A stretch of DNA of 42,739 nucleotides from Deinococcus ruber (GTDB lineage Bacteria; Deinococcota; Deinococci; Deinococcales; Deinococcaceae). Location of the stretch: positions 1 through 42,739 of the forward strand of contig NZ_BMQL01000039.1 of the NCBI RefSeq assembly GCF_014648095.1, given 5' to 3'. A model generated the notes under the pieces. The model was not told the DNA's origin. It did no database searches and saw only the letters and a list, made by a program, of their open reading frames with translations. Both the position numbers and the translations under genes were made by a program. Shown here piece by piece: positions 24,701-33,434 of the stretch. Positions within the stretch are counted from its first letter, which is position 1. The number at the start of each line of letters is the position of its first letter.

Positions 24701-26632
24701 TCAGGTGGCGAACTGCACCGTAAAGATCGTTCCCTGCCCCACCTGCGTCTGCACGTCGATGCGCCCGCCGAAGTGCCCCTGCACGATGTCGTGAATGATC
24801 GCCAGCCCCAGCCCGGTGCCCTTTCCCACGTCCTTGGTCGTGAACATCGGATCGAAAATCTTGGGCAGCACGTCCGGCGGAATGCCCGCACCGTTGTCTT
24901 CCACCTGAAGGTTCAGCTCGCCCGCGCCCGACACGAAGCGCACGTCGACCCGGCGCGTCCGCGTTACCGTTTCGCAGGCATGAATGGCATTGATCACCAG
25001 ATTGGTGAGCACCTGGGTAAAGCGGCCCGGCTCGCCCGTCAGCCGCAGCTGGCCGCGCACCGACTCCAGATGCAGTTCCACCTGGGTGGCCCGCGCCTCG
25101 TACGCCAGCATGGCGAGAGTATCGTTGGTCAGCTTGACCGGATCGAATTCGCTGCTGGTCTTCACGGTGTCGCGGGTGTGCCCCCGAATCTGGCGGATAA
25201 ATTCTCCGATGCGCGTGGTGGTCTTGCCCGCGTCGTCCAGCGCGGTCAGCACCTCCGCTGCAATCTCGCGGTGATCGTCGGGTGTGACCTCCGGATGGCC
25301 GATGGAGTCCTGATACTCCACCACCAGGCGGCGGGCGACATGCAGATAGTTCATGGTCGCGGCCAGCGGCGTATTGATCTCGTGCGCCAGCCCGGCTGTC
25401 AGGCGGCCCAGGCTCGCCAGTCGTTCGCTCGCCAGCAACTGCTGCTGACTGATCTTCAGGGCCGTTTCGGTTTCCCGGCGGTCGGTGATGTCGTGCGAGT
25501 TGATGACGATGCCGCCGATATGCGGATCTCCGAGCAGATTGGTGACCAGCCCTTCCAGATAGCGCCACGTTCCATCGGCATGCCGGAAGCGGTACGTGGG
25601 CCGCACCGTGGCTCCAGCACCTTCTTCCACGAGCCCCGTGATCATCTGGAGCACCTCGGCATGCCCTTCCGGCGGCAGGAACTCCAGCACGCAGTGTCCG
25701 ATCAGTTCTTCCGGCGCGAAGCCGAGGAGACTGTGAACCGAAGGGCTTTCGTACAGGATGGTGCCGCGTTCGTCGAGGACGGTGATCAGGTCCGAGGCAT
25801 TCTGCACCAGCGAACGAAAGCGGCCTTCGCTGGACGCGAGCGCAGCCTCTGCCAGTTTGCGGTCGGTGATGTCGCGGGCATTGCTGAGGATGCCCTGAAC
25901 GTTCGGATGACTCAGCAGGTTGGTGACGGTAATTTCCATCCAGCCCCAGCTGCCATCGGCCCGCCGCTGCCGGTACGTGCCGATGGCCGAAGGAACCTGG
26001 AGGGTTAGCACCCTCTGAAAGTCGGTCCGGGCGCGGGCGGCGTCGTCGCGGTGCATGTGCTCGGTGAAATGCAGGCCCAGCACCGCTTCGGGCAGCACGC
26101 CATGCTGACGCTCCACCGCAGGACTCACGTAGGTGAAGCGGCCATCGACATTCAGCACCGCGAACACGTCGGTACTGTTCTGAAGCAGGGCCTCTGCCCG
26201 CGCCTGCTGAACCTGCCGGGTGTCGTGGGGCGTGATGTCGATCAGGATGCCGCACAACGCCGTGAGCACGCCGTCTTCGATCACGGGCGTGGTCAGGTCG
26301 CGCAGCCAGACCTCCGCTCCACTTGCCGTCAGAGCGCGGTATTCGAGCTGATACGGCTGGCCGCTCCGGTTGCCGACTTCACGTTCCTGCAACACGCGGT
26401 CGTGATCGTCGGGGTGAAGGCAGGCTTCCCACAGATACGGCGTGGACATCCACGCTTCGGGCGTGTATTCCAGCAGGTCCCAGATCTTTGGGCTGACGAA
26501 GGTGGTGCGCCGCGAATGCGGATCGGTCTCCCAGATCACGCCGTCCACCATTCTGAACAGCTGCTCGTACTGGTGGACACTGCGGCGCAGCGCTTGCTGC
26601 TCGGCGTTCAGCTCCGGTGGGCGCGGCCGCAT
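24701..26632 (-). CDS. Triple-PAS sensor histidine kinase
   Basis: A 643-residue kinase without membrane segments. Three PAS/PAC units lie at about 20-135, 145-260 and 268-388 (each ending in a DIT-type motif: IDITPHD, ARDITDRK, SHDITDRR). The dimerisation helix has GLAHEINTPLA with phosphorylated His 417, and the ATPase has NLVINAIHA (N box, 544-552), DNGAGIP (579-585) and GTGLGL (605-610). The class resembles HisKA kinases of the HEINTPL type. Its ATG overlaps the stop of the response-regulator gene by one base (TGATG), so the two are co-translated and almost surely cognate. The signal is unknown; PAS units can hold haem, flavin or small ligands. Confidence 0.93.
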   Translation of the reverse strand: MRPRPPELNAEQQALRRSVHQYEQLFRMVDGVIWETDPHSRRTTFVSPKIWDLLEYTPEAWMSTPYLWEACLHPDDHDRVLQEREVGNRSGQPYQLEYRALTASGAEVWLRDLTTPVIEDGVLTALCGILIDITPHDTRQVQQARAEALLQNSTDVFAVLNVDGRFTYVSPAVERQHGVLPEAVLGLHFTEHMHRDDAARARTDFQRVLTLQVPSAIGTYRQRRADGSWGWMEITVTNLLSHPNVQGILSNARDITDRKLAEAALASSEGRFRSLVQNASDLITVLDERGTILYESPSVHSLLGFAPEELIGHCVLEFLPPEGHAEVLQMITGLVEEGAGATVRPTYRFRHADGTWRYLEGLVTNLLGDPHIGGIVINSHDITDRRETETALKISQQQLLASERLASLGRLTAGLAHEINTPLAATMNYLHVARRLVVEYQDSIGHPEVTPDDHREIAAEVLTALDDAGKTTTRIGEFIRQIRGHTRDTVKTSSEFDPVKLTNDTLAMLAYEARATQVELHLESVRGQLRLTGEPGRFTQVLTNLVINAIHACETVTRTRRVDVRFVSGAGELNLQVEDNGAGIPPDVLPKIFDPMFTTKDVGKGTGLGLAIIHDIVQGHFGGRIDVQTQVGQGTIFTVQFAT

Positions 26633-28035
26633 CACGCGGGCGTACCCTCGCTCTGAACCACACGGTTTCGGCCCAGGCGTTTGGCCTGATACAGCGCCTG
26701 ATCTGCCCGCATGAGCACGTCGGTCGTCAGGTCTTCCAGCGGCAATGTTCCGCTGCCCACAAAGGTGGCGATGCCGATGCTGGCGGTCAGCGAAATCTGG
26801 CGGCCTTCCCACCTGAGCACCAGATGTTCGACGGCGCTGCGGAGCCGCTCGGCAATGATCAGTGCGCCCGCAGCGGGCGTGTGGGGCAGCAGTACTACCA
26901 GTTCTTCGCCGCCGTACCGCCCGGCTATGTCCGAGCGGCGCAGGTGCTGCTGGATGCAGCCGCCCAGCGCGGCCAGCACATGATCGCCCGCGAGGTGCCC
27001 GTAGGTGTCGTTGACCGACTTGAAATGATCGAGATCGAGAATCAGCACACTGGTGGGAACGTCGTGCCGGGCGGCCAGCAGCAGCGTTTCATCCAGCCGC
27101 GACAGCCACGCCCGCTTGTTGATCAGCCCGGTCAGATCATCGACGGTGGCGAGCGCGTACAGCCGGACATTGTCAATCGCCACCGCCGCCTGTGCCGCGA
27201 AGATCTCCAGCAGACGCAGGTCGCTCAGGACGTGGTCTGCTCCGTCGATCATCACCACGCCGACGATGCGCCCGCCCGCATTCAGCGGCAGCACCAGATG
27301 GCTGCCGAGATGCGCTTCGCCGCTCTGCACCACACGGCGAATCAGCGCCTGATCGTCGGACGGAAGTTCAGACCACGCGGCATGCTGAAAGCGACCGGTT
27401 CCGATTCGCAGCGTCACGTCATGGACTTCGGGTGTCAGTACAGCCCCGCTGCGGGCGGGCGTCTCGGCCTCGGGAACCCGCGTGGCAAGCACGGCACTCG
27501 TCAGGCCCAGCAGTCCCTGAATCTGCATCAGAATGCCCAGCAGCAGATCATCCAGCGGTTGCAGGCGGTGCAGGGCGGGCGTGGCCTGGAGGATGTACTG
27601 CAGCCCGGTGCGCGAAGCCTCCAGCGCCCGGACATGGCGAAACGTCTTCAGGGCGGCATCGACCCACACCAGCAGCTTGTCAGGACCTTCGGATTTGTCG
27701 TGATAGCCCTGAATGTCCAGGTCGCGCAGCATCTGCCGGGGCGGCTTCTCGGACGCGTACCCGGTTTGCAGCACGATCTGAACCTGAGAATCGAAGGTGC
27801 GGACGTCCTTGACGACGTCCTCACCGGTCATGCCCGGCATGAAATAGTCGAGGAGCATCACATGCACGCTGCGCCTGCGGCATAGCCGCACGGCTTCCTC
27901 GCCACTCGCGGCAGACAGCACCTCATGCCCATCGCTGATGAGCAGGGCGCAGAGCGTGGTGCGCAGATCGTCGTCGTCGTCGACAACCAGAATGGTATGC
28001 CCGGAGGCTTGAGGTGTGCTGCGTAATCTGGCCAT
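26632..28035 (-). CDS. Response regulator with GAF and GGDEF domains
   Basis: A 467-residue regulator. The receiver (residues 12-130) has acidic pocket DDDDD near 19-23, phosphoacceptor Asp 63, Thr 91 and Lys 114. A GAF-like region (about 140-290) follows, then GGDEF with VDDLTGLINKRAW, LDLDHFKSVNDTYGHLAGD and RYGGEEL (375-379). The signature ends in Leu instead of Phe; RRSD at 366-369 supplies an intact I-site. Phosphorylation by the co-encoded kinase should switch c-di-GMP synthesis. GGAGA precedes the ATG at 28035; an upstream ATG at 28281 would add a non-conserved leader. Whether GGEEL is fully active is unsure. Confidence 0.88.
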   Translation of the reverse strand: MARLRSTPQASGHTILVVDDDDDLRTTLCALLISDGHEVLSAASGEEAVRLCRRRSVHVMLLDYFMPGMTGEDVVKDVRTFDSQVQIVLQTGYASEKPPRQMLRDLDIQGYHDKSEGPDKLLVWVDAALKTFRHVRALEASRTGLQYILQATPALHRLQPLDDLLLGILMQIQGLLGLTSAVLATRVPEAETPARSGAVLTPEVHDVTLRIGTGRFQHAAWSELPSDDQALIRRVVQSGEAHLGSHLVLPLNAGGRIVGVVMIDGADHVLSDLRLLEIFAAQAAVAIDNVRLYALATVDDLTGLINKRAWLSRLDETLLLAARHDVPTSVLILDLDHFKSVNDTYGHLAGDHVLAALGGCIQQHLRRSDIAGRYGGEELVVLLPHTPAAGALIIAERLRSAVEHLVLRWEGRQISLTASIGIATFVGSGTLPLEDLTTDVLMRADQALYQAKRLGRNRVVQSEGTPA

Positions 28036-28284
28036 GAAATCTCCAGCAAAGCGTGTCCTGCCGGGTGTCTCCTTGATCCCTGTGAAGAAATCCGATGAGA
28101 GCGGGGAGAACGCAAGCGTCTGTTCGGGCGGGTGAGGAACGCTGTCCTCGGGGCGTCGGTCTGCGGTGAGGAAGAGCGGATGAGCGCGGCGGAGTGTCGC
28201 TAACAGCGCGGTTGTGATAAAGAGCGGGTTCTCTGGCATGGTGAACGGGAACCGGATGAGAAGTACAGTTCCAGAAAGCACCGT

Positions 28285-28492
28285 TCAGGGAACGGCAGCC
28301 AGGATGTGCTCAGGGTAATCTGCCGGGCCTGACAACATCATCAACGCCACCCGACATGAACAGGGTGCAACGACGCTGCCTCCCGGACAGAAAGAACGCT
28401 GCTCCCTGATCCGTCCTTGTGACGGACCTGCAGCGTCGCAACATCGATCCGTGGAATGAACCCATAACGCAGGACCAGCAGGCACGTCACTT
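28285..28492. other. Non-coding stretch with IS3-end remains
   Basis: No coding sequence is supported here. The stretch separates the response-regulator leader from the transposase fragment. It probably includes the outer end of the broken IS3 element and shows no clear promoter or hairpin. Confidence 0.3.
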
Positions 28493-28684
28493 CTACTGTG
28501 AAGGATAGCGGGCGGTGAACTCGACGGGTGGCAGGGAGCCGAGACTGGAATGCAAGCGTTCCCGGTTGTATAGCTCCCCGATAAATCGGTCAAGATGCTG
28601 CTGAGCGTCGTCCAGGTCAAGGTAATCCTGGAGATCGACCTCCTCGTGCTCACATCGCGCTGCGGTGAACCGCCCATGGAACAA
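28493..28684 (-). pseudogene. IS3-family OrfB C-terminal fragment
   Basis: Sixty-three codons match the last part of an IS3-type integrase: EEVDLQDYLDLDDAQQHLDR and FIGELYNRERLHSSLGSLPP, then VEFTARYP. The catalytic DDE residues are all upstream and missing, so only the tail remains. It abuts the 3' end of the SWIM-domain gene, 39 bases away. Confidence 0.75.
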
Positions 28685-28723
28685 ACGTGCTGCGCAGGGA
28701 AAAGGGGCGTTTTGTCGTGGGGC

Positions 28724-30436
28724 TCAGAGCAGGTGGGCCTTCCGCAGTTCGTCCCGGAGTGAAGGAAGGTTCTTGTACTTCTGCGCCAGTGTCTGCACGT
28801 GGGCCCTGGTGCCCTCTGTGCCGATGAGCTGCTGCATGGAGACGAGGTAGCGCGCGGCTTCAATGTAGTTGTTCCGGCCGCGCAGGTTGATCAGCCGCTC
28901 GGCCAGCTCAGCGTAGACTTCAGCTGCCCGGCTGCGCGTCGTGGCATCCTGAGCGAGCCGTGTGGCCAGCTCGGCCCTCAGGTGGACGCTGAACGCTCCC
29001 TGCCGCTGACGATCGAAGGCCTCGGCGTCCGCCAGGGCGTGTTGATCGGTGAGCAGCAGCTGCAGCAGCTGTTCATGCAGCGGCGTCTTCTGTTGGAGCG
29101 TCGTGAAAACAGCGTTCCAGTCCTTGCGCCAGTCCAGACTGACCTGGCGCAGCAGCCGCTCCCATCCCACCTCCGCGGTGTTCAGCAGGCCAGTTGTTGC
29201 CAGCGCATGGGCCTGCTCATGGCGTCCGCTGGTGACGTACCGGTCGAACAGCCAGTGCGCTTCAGGCCCGAGCCGCCCAGGGCCACCCTGCCGCTTCAGG
29301 CGCTGGACGATGCACTGCTCAAGCACCTCCTCGGCGGCGTGCTCCTCGAATAGAGTGAAGAAGGGTTCGAGCGGCGCGTTCGAGGACGTCAGGTATCCCA
29401 CCAGCTTCGCGGGCGCGTCTTGGTCGTCGCTGGTGAGGTAAAACCCGATAAGTTCCTGGGTATCGCGGCTGATGAGAAGCAGCGCTTCCCGCTGATCGGG
29501 CGTCTGCTGACGGCGGGGGATCACCTGCGTCAGCGCCCGGGCGAACACCGGACGGTAGTAGGTGTCGGGGTCGTCGTACTGTGCCTGAAAGAGGCGCTGG
29601 AGTGTTGCCTGTTCAGCCTCGGACAACGCTTCGGCGGCACTGGCCAGCGCCGAACTTCTGGCCAGATGCAGCGGGTTCTCCAGCCCGGTGAGAACCGCGA
29701 AGGCCCGGCTCCGGTCGTCGTCTCCCAGCTGACCTTCGCCGATCAACATGAGCAGCCCACCCACCGCTGCCACCATTAGGTCGTCGAACGGCTCATCGTC
29801 CTCGTCCGCCCAGGTCTCGTACGCCGCTTCGATGTTGCGCACCATCTCGACGTACATGGATAGGGCCTGCTGTGGGTCAAACGCGCTCACGGCATCAGCT
29901 CCGTCCAGCACGGCTTCGAGATCCGTGGTGTCGAGGCCCTCCTCCTCGTACTGCCAGCCGTCATGGTAGTGGCCTTTCACCATCCGGAACAGCGCCGGGA
30001 TGCTGGCGGCCTGCGCAGACACCGGCCCGGAACGGTACACCAACGCGAGCAGTTCGGGCGAGGCGCTCAGCATCTGCTCGATCAGCCGGTGGAGCTGCCC
30101 GGTGGTCAGCGGACCGAGGAGTTCCGACAGGGGCGGCACCTGCTGGAAGTCGCCGGGCAGCTCGGCAGAGCGGGTCAGCAGGGCGGCTGCGTGCTTGCAG
30201 GTGCCGCCACTTCCCACCGGGCAACTGCAGTGGGCACCGGTCACCTGTCCGGCCTGCACGGTTCCCCTGACCTGGTAGGCGTCCTGACCGTACGCCGTGC
30301 CACTCAGGGACAGTCCGCCTGGCCCCGGCTGGGCGACCAGACGGTCGAGTTCGCGCACGTAGGAGCGGCCCCGACTAACGGACGTTCCTCCTGCCCAGGC
30401 GAGCACCGCGGCTGCAGTGAGCGTTTCAGCTGACAT
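28724..30436 (-). CDS. SWIM zinc-finger protein
   Basis: A 570-residue protein. Near residues 65-80 it has CSCPVGSGGTCKHAAALL, the SWIM motif CxCx(n)CxH that binds zinc and is thought to contact DNA or protein. Before it, RGRSYVRELDRLVAQ and VRGTVQAGQV are typical of bacterial SWIM proteins. The remainder is a long helical, repeat-like region rich in Leu, Ala and Glu with no known catalytic motif. The start at 30436 has no good ribosome site, so it is tentative. It follows two GIY-YIG-like genes on the same strand with a 120-base gap. The function of bacterial SWIM proteins is poorly known. Confidence 0.8.
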   Translation of the reverse strand: MSAETLTAAAVLAWAGGTSVSRGRSYVRELDRLVAQPGPGGLSLSGTAYGQDAYQVRGTVQAGQVTGAHCSCPVGSGGTCKHAAALLTRSAELPGDFQQVPPLSELLGPLTTGQLHRLIEQMLSASPELLALVYRSGPVSAQAASIPALFRMVKGHYHDGWQYEEEGLDTTDLEAVLDGADAVSAFDPQQALSMYVEMVRNIEAAYETWADEDDEPFDDLMVAAVGGLLMLIGEGQLGDDDRSRAFAVLTGLENPLHLARSSALASAAEALSEAEQATLQRLFQAQYDDPDTYYRPVFARALTQVIPRRQQTPDQREALLLISRDTQELIGFYLTSDDQDAPAKLVGYLTSSNAPLEPFFTLFEEHAAEEVLEQCIVQRLKRQGGPGRLGPEAHWLFDRYVTSGRHEQAHALATTGLLNTAEVGWERLLRQVSLDWRKDWNAVFTTLQQKTPLHEQLLQLLLTDQHALADAEAFDRQRQGAFSVHLRAELATRLAQDATTRSRAAEVYAELAERLINLRGRNNYIEAARYLVSMQQLIGTEGTRAHVQTLAQKYKNLPSLRDELRKAHLL

Positions 30437-30556
30437 GCTGAAAGCATGCCACGACGAGCACCTGGCGCGGAACACGTCCAGCCGTTCAAGCGCTGCGACC
30501 GCTGTTTTCTGGACCGGGCGTCTGGCCTGACAGCTGAGGAGGAGCCGTGCCAGAAT

Positions 30557-31186
30557 CTATCGCCCGTCGACATTGAGCAGAGCATCGGGGTGGAGCGCGC
30601 CTGCCAGGGCGATCACTTCTTTCTCTGCCGACGCGACTGAGGTCAGAAAGCCGCTCGGCCCGCGGCTGTGTTCATACCAGGGCAGCAGTAGCATCGTAAC
30701 GGGCGCCTTCAACACAGGTGGGTCGAAGGTCGTGAAGAGTGCTGCGGCCCAGCGCTGATACTTCTTCGTCGGCTCACGGTACGCGGAAAAGCCGAACAGC
30801 GCGTGGCTGAGATCTCCCAGGTGATAGTCCAGGCCGTACCGCCAGCGGGCGAACTTGTCGGGATTGCGGCGGATGTTCGCGATGTTCCGGCTTACGGCGT
30901 GGGTCTTGCCTCGCCGCTCGGTCTTGCCGATGTACAGCGGCGTGAACGCCTGGGCCGTGTCTCCCAGGCCCATCAGGTAGAGCAGCCCCGTCCAGGTCTC
31001 ATCCTGAAGGCCCGTCTCGATCACGTCGATCATGGCCGTGTCGAAGCTCGGCGCGCGGGTAAGGATCCGCCGATCCCGCGCCGGACCACGCAGATGGGTT
31101 CGCACCACCAGCGTATCGTCCGTGTCGAACAGCGGCACCCAGCGAACCTCGGGAAAGCGGGTCAGCCAGCTGTGAAGGTCGCTCAT
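30557..31186 (-). CDS. GIY-YIG-like protein B
   Basis: A 209-residue protein. GLLYLMGL and, after an insert, TPLYIGKTERRGK match the two strands of a GIY-YIG nuclease (G-L-Y and Y-I-G). Arg residues follow, and SAEKEVIALAGALHP could give the metal-binding Glu. It ends DALLNVDGR, with the LLN typical of the domain's last strand. An additional N-terminal part of about 65 residues (LHSWLTRFPEVRWVPLFDTD) is unassigned. Its ATG overlaps the stop of the previous gene by ATGA. Both proteins share the closing LLN-DG pattern, suggesting duplication. Catalysis is plausible but not proved. Confidence 0.65.
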   Translation of the reverse strand: MSDLHSWLTRFPEVRWVPLFDTDDTLVVRTHLRGPARDRRILTRAPSFDTAMIDVIETGLQDETWTGLLYLMGLGDTAQAFTPLYIGKTERRGKTHAVSRNIANIRRNPDKFARWRYGLDYHLGDLSHALFGFSAYREPTKKYQRWAAALFTTFDPPVLKAPVTMLLLPWYEHSRGPSGFLTSVASAEKEVIALAGALHPDALLNVDGR

Positions 31187-31677
31187 CGGCCCTGCCCTTC
31201 GTCGTTGAGCAGCCGCAGCGGGTAGGCGTCCGCTGCAAGATTGACGAGTTGATACTCGACCGCGCCGATGGTGGTGGGAAAGCCGGGCAGCGGCGGGAAC
31301 TGTAGGTGCGTCTGGCCCACGACCAGCAGTTCCAGGTCGAAGCGGGTGGTGTCGTGCCCTTCGCGCAGCAACCGGGTGCGCCAGCGGGCGTAGCTGCCGG
31401 TGCCCGCCGCGAGTCCGGTCAGGTGCTGCATCCAGCGGCGGGCCGGACTGGTTGCCCGGCCAATGTAGGCCGGGGTCTCCTCGTTTGGCCGCCGTTCCAG
31501 CAGCACGTACACGTAGCCGTCGTCTCGCTGCTGTCCGGCCAGGCTGGTCAGGCGGGCCAGGACACGTCGACGGTCGATCGGTTCACCTGCGAACGCCAGG
31601 GTTGCTGCGGCGTCGCGGTGAGCCTCCAGCCAGGTTTCAAACAGAACCCGCTTGTTCAGGGTGTCGCCTTCTATCAT
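31183..31677 (-). CDS. GIY-YIG-like protein A
   Basis: A 164-residue protein with a central GIY-YIG pattern: DGYVYVLLERRPNEETPAYI, GRATSPARRWMQHLTG. Tyr of the first motif, YIG and the following Arg are in place. GAVEYQLVNLAADAYPLRLL offers the catalytic Glu, and it closes with LLNDEG. About 50 helical residues precede the domain. The ATG at 31677 follows AGGA. It forms a tight two-gene unit with protein B. Relatives act in repair, restriction or mobile introns; no methylase, helicase or intron is seen here, so the role is open. Confidence 0.7.
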   Translation of the reverse strand: MIEGDTLNKRVLFETWLEAHRDAAATLAFAGEPIDRRRVLARLTSLAGQQRDDGYVYVLLERRPNEETPAYIGRATSPARRWMQHLTGLAAGTGSYARWRTRLLREGHDTTRFDLELLVVGQTHLQFPPLPGFPTTIGAVEYQLVNLAADAYPLRLLNDEGQGR

Positions 31678-31749
31678 CACGGTCCTATTCTGACGATGCG
31701 GGGCACTGAACATTCCAGAGTGGAGACGTCCGCCCCGGGCCTTCTGGTA

Positions 31750-32961
31750 TCAGGACTCGCTGCTGGCCGCCAGCGGCTTCCCTGCCTGCAGGCCGCTGAG
31801 AGACACCAGCAGGGTGCAGGCCAGCAGGAACCACAGCGGCGCGTTCCACTGCCGGGTGTGGTCATGGAGGGCACCGAAAAGGAAGGGGCCACTGGCGGCC
31901 AGCAGGTAGCCCACGCCCTGAGCCAGTGCAGACAGCTGCGGAACCTGCGAGGTCGTCTGGGCGCGCTGCACGATCAGGATCAGGGCCAAGCTGAAAGTGC
32001 CGCCGCACCCCGCCCCCAGCAGCAGCACCCAGGGCAGCGGCGGAGCGGCCGGGAACAGCAGCAGCCCCAGCAACCCGGCGGCCACCAGCAGCGACGTGCC
32101 GAGGACCAGCTGGCGCTGGTCGCCTCGGCGGCTCGCCCAGACAGGAACCGCCAAGGTGAACGGCAACTGCACCAGGTTGGCCAGCGCCAGCAGCGTCCCG
32201 CTGGCCGCCAGCGTGCTGCCGTGATCCTGAAGCACCTTGGGGAGCCAGGTCAGCCAGGCGTAGAACACCAGCGACTGCAGGCCCATGTACAGCGTGACCC
32301 ACAGGGCGGCTGGGTTCCTCCAGACCGACGGTGCGGCGAGACTGAGGCCTGTGGCCCGTGGTGCTCGCCCGAGGACGGTGGGCAGCCAGGCCAGCGCACC
32401 CAGCAGCGCGAGGCCCGCCCACACGCCCAGGGAGGGTCGCCAGGCTCCACTCAGGGCGTTTCTGAGAGGGACGCTCAGTCCAGAGGCCAGGGCTGCTCCG
32501 CCCACCACCGAGAAGGTATACAGCCCCATCATCACGCCTGACCGGGCCGGAAATCTGTGCCTGATCCATCCAGGGAGCAGCACGTTGGCGACGGCGATCC
32601 CTGACCCCACCAGCAGCGTCCCGAGCAGGATCCAGGGCAGGCTGGGCCCCACCCGGAACAGCGCCCCCACAGCGATCAACCCCAGACAGCCGAGGATGAC
32701 CGTCTCCGAACTGCGCAGGCGAGTCAACCAGGGGGCCACGGGGGCGAAAGCCCCAAAGCAGAGAAGGGGAATGGTCGTCAGCAGGCTGACCGTGGTGGCG
32801 TTGACATCCAACTCCCGCTGGATCTGGCTGAGCAGCGGCCCGAACCCCGCCAGGGTGGGCCGTAGATTCAGTGCCACCAGTATCAACCCCGGGATCAGCA
32901 GCGCGGTCGGTGTGGCGCTGCGTCGGTCAGACCCGGGCTGGGAGGGTGGGTTCGGCGTCAT
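31750..32961 (-). CDS. MFS permease, CynX/NimT family
   Basis: About 403 residues with twelve predicted membrane helices. The first helix contains [20 protein letters not shown], a hallmark of the CynX/NimT (YeaN) group, whose members move cyanate, nitroimidazoles or other small organic anions. Loop motifs such as [19 protein letters not shown] fit the family. Two in-frame ATGs (32961 and 33012) are possible; neither has a good ribosome site, and the shorter is given because conservation begins soon after it. The substrate is unknown. It is convergent with no gene, and corA lies divergently upstream. Confidence 0.85.
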   Translation of the reverse strand: MTPNPPSQPGSDRRSATPTALLIPGLILVALNLRPTLAGFGPLLSQIQRELDVNATTVSLLTTIPLLCFGAFAPVAPWLTRLRSSETVILGCLGLIAVGALFRVGPSLPWILLGTLLVGSGIAVANVLLPGWIRHRFPARSGVMMGLYTFSVVGGAALASGLSVPLRNALSGAWRPSLGVWAGLALLGALAWLPTVLGRAPRATGLSLAAPSVWRNPAALWVTLYMGLQSLVFYAWLTWLPKVLQDHGSTLAASGTLLALANLVQLPFTLAVPVWASRRGDQRQLVLGTSLLVAAGLLGLLLFPAAPPLPWVLLLGAGCGGTFSLALILIVQRAQTTSQVPQLSALAQGVGYLLAASGPFLFGALHDHTRQWNAPLWFLLACTLLVSLSGLQAGKPLAASSES

Positions 32962-33012
32962 GAAAGTGCTGAAGAAGCGTATTGAGAGGGGGCTGACGTC
33001 AACCACGGCCAT

Positions 33013-33434
33013 GGGAACATCTGCTTACCCTACCATCGGCCATCAGAGACCCTTTGGGCTCGCCAGGTCGCAGCTGAACGGACCCAAAGACCATCCGGAG
33101 TCCGCCTGCTCCGCAGACACCGATAGAAATGCGCTCCCGAACGGTGCGCGTGTCAGGCACCCCGGGCGGATGAGCTGACAGATTGGAGAGAAGACCGTCA
33201 AGCAGGCGTCTTCCTGACACGAGAGGCTCAGGTGCACGCCTCGGGACTCTAGAAAGGTTCCCAGGATTCCCGGCAGCAGGCGATGACCGTACCGCTTTCC
33301 TCTGCCTGCAGCGGCTGTTCCAGCCCAAGGCAGGACGATGTGACGCTTGAACCGTACCCAAACAGGTCGGTGCCCCTGGGGGCTTTACCTGCCGCGGATA
33401 AGGTATGGCCAACGCTACCCATCAAGGAGTCTTT
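33013..33434. other. Intergenic stretch between MFS permease and corA
   Basis: About 420 bases with no supported gene. I looked for a magnesium riboswitch before corA and saw no recognisable M-box features. AAGGAG at 33424-33429 is the corA ribosome site. Both genes diverge from here, so it must hold both promoters, but I could not pick them with confidence. Confidence 0.4.

Noticed and set aside
30446..30640. Small plus-strand frame with CDRCF, divergent from the SWIM gene
   Set aside because: It overlaps the 3' end of GIY-YIG protein B and has no ribosome site or homologue I recognise. The Cys pair is probably chance.
33240..33434. Possible magnesium riboswitch upstream of corA
   Set aside because: I could not recognise the conserved parts of any Mg riboswitch, and only short GC hairpins are present.
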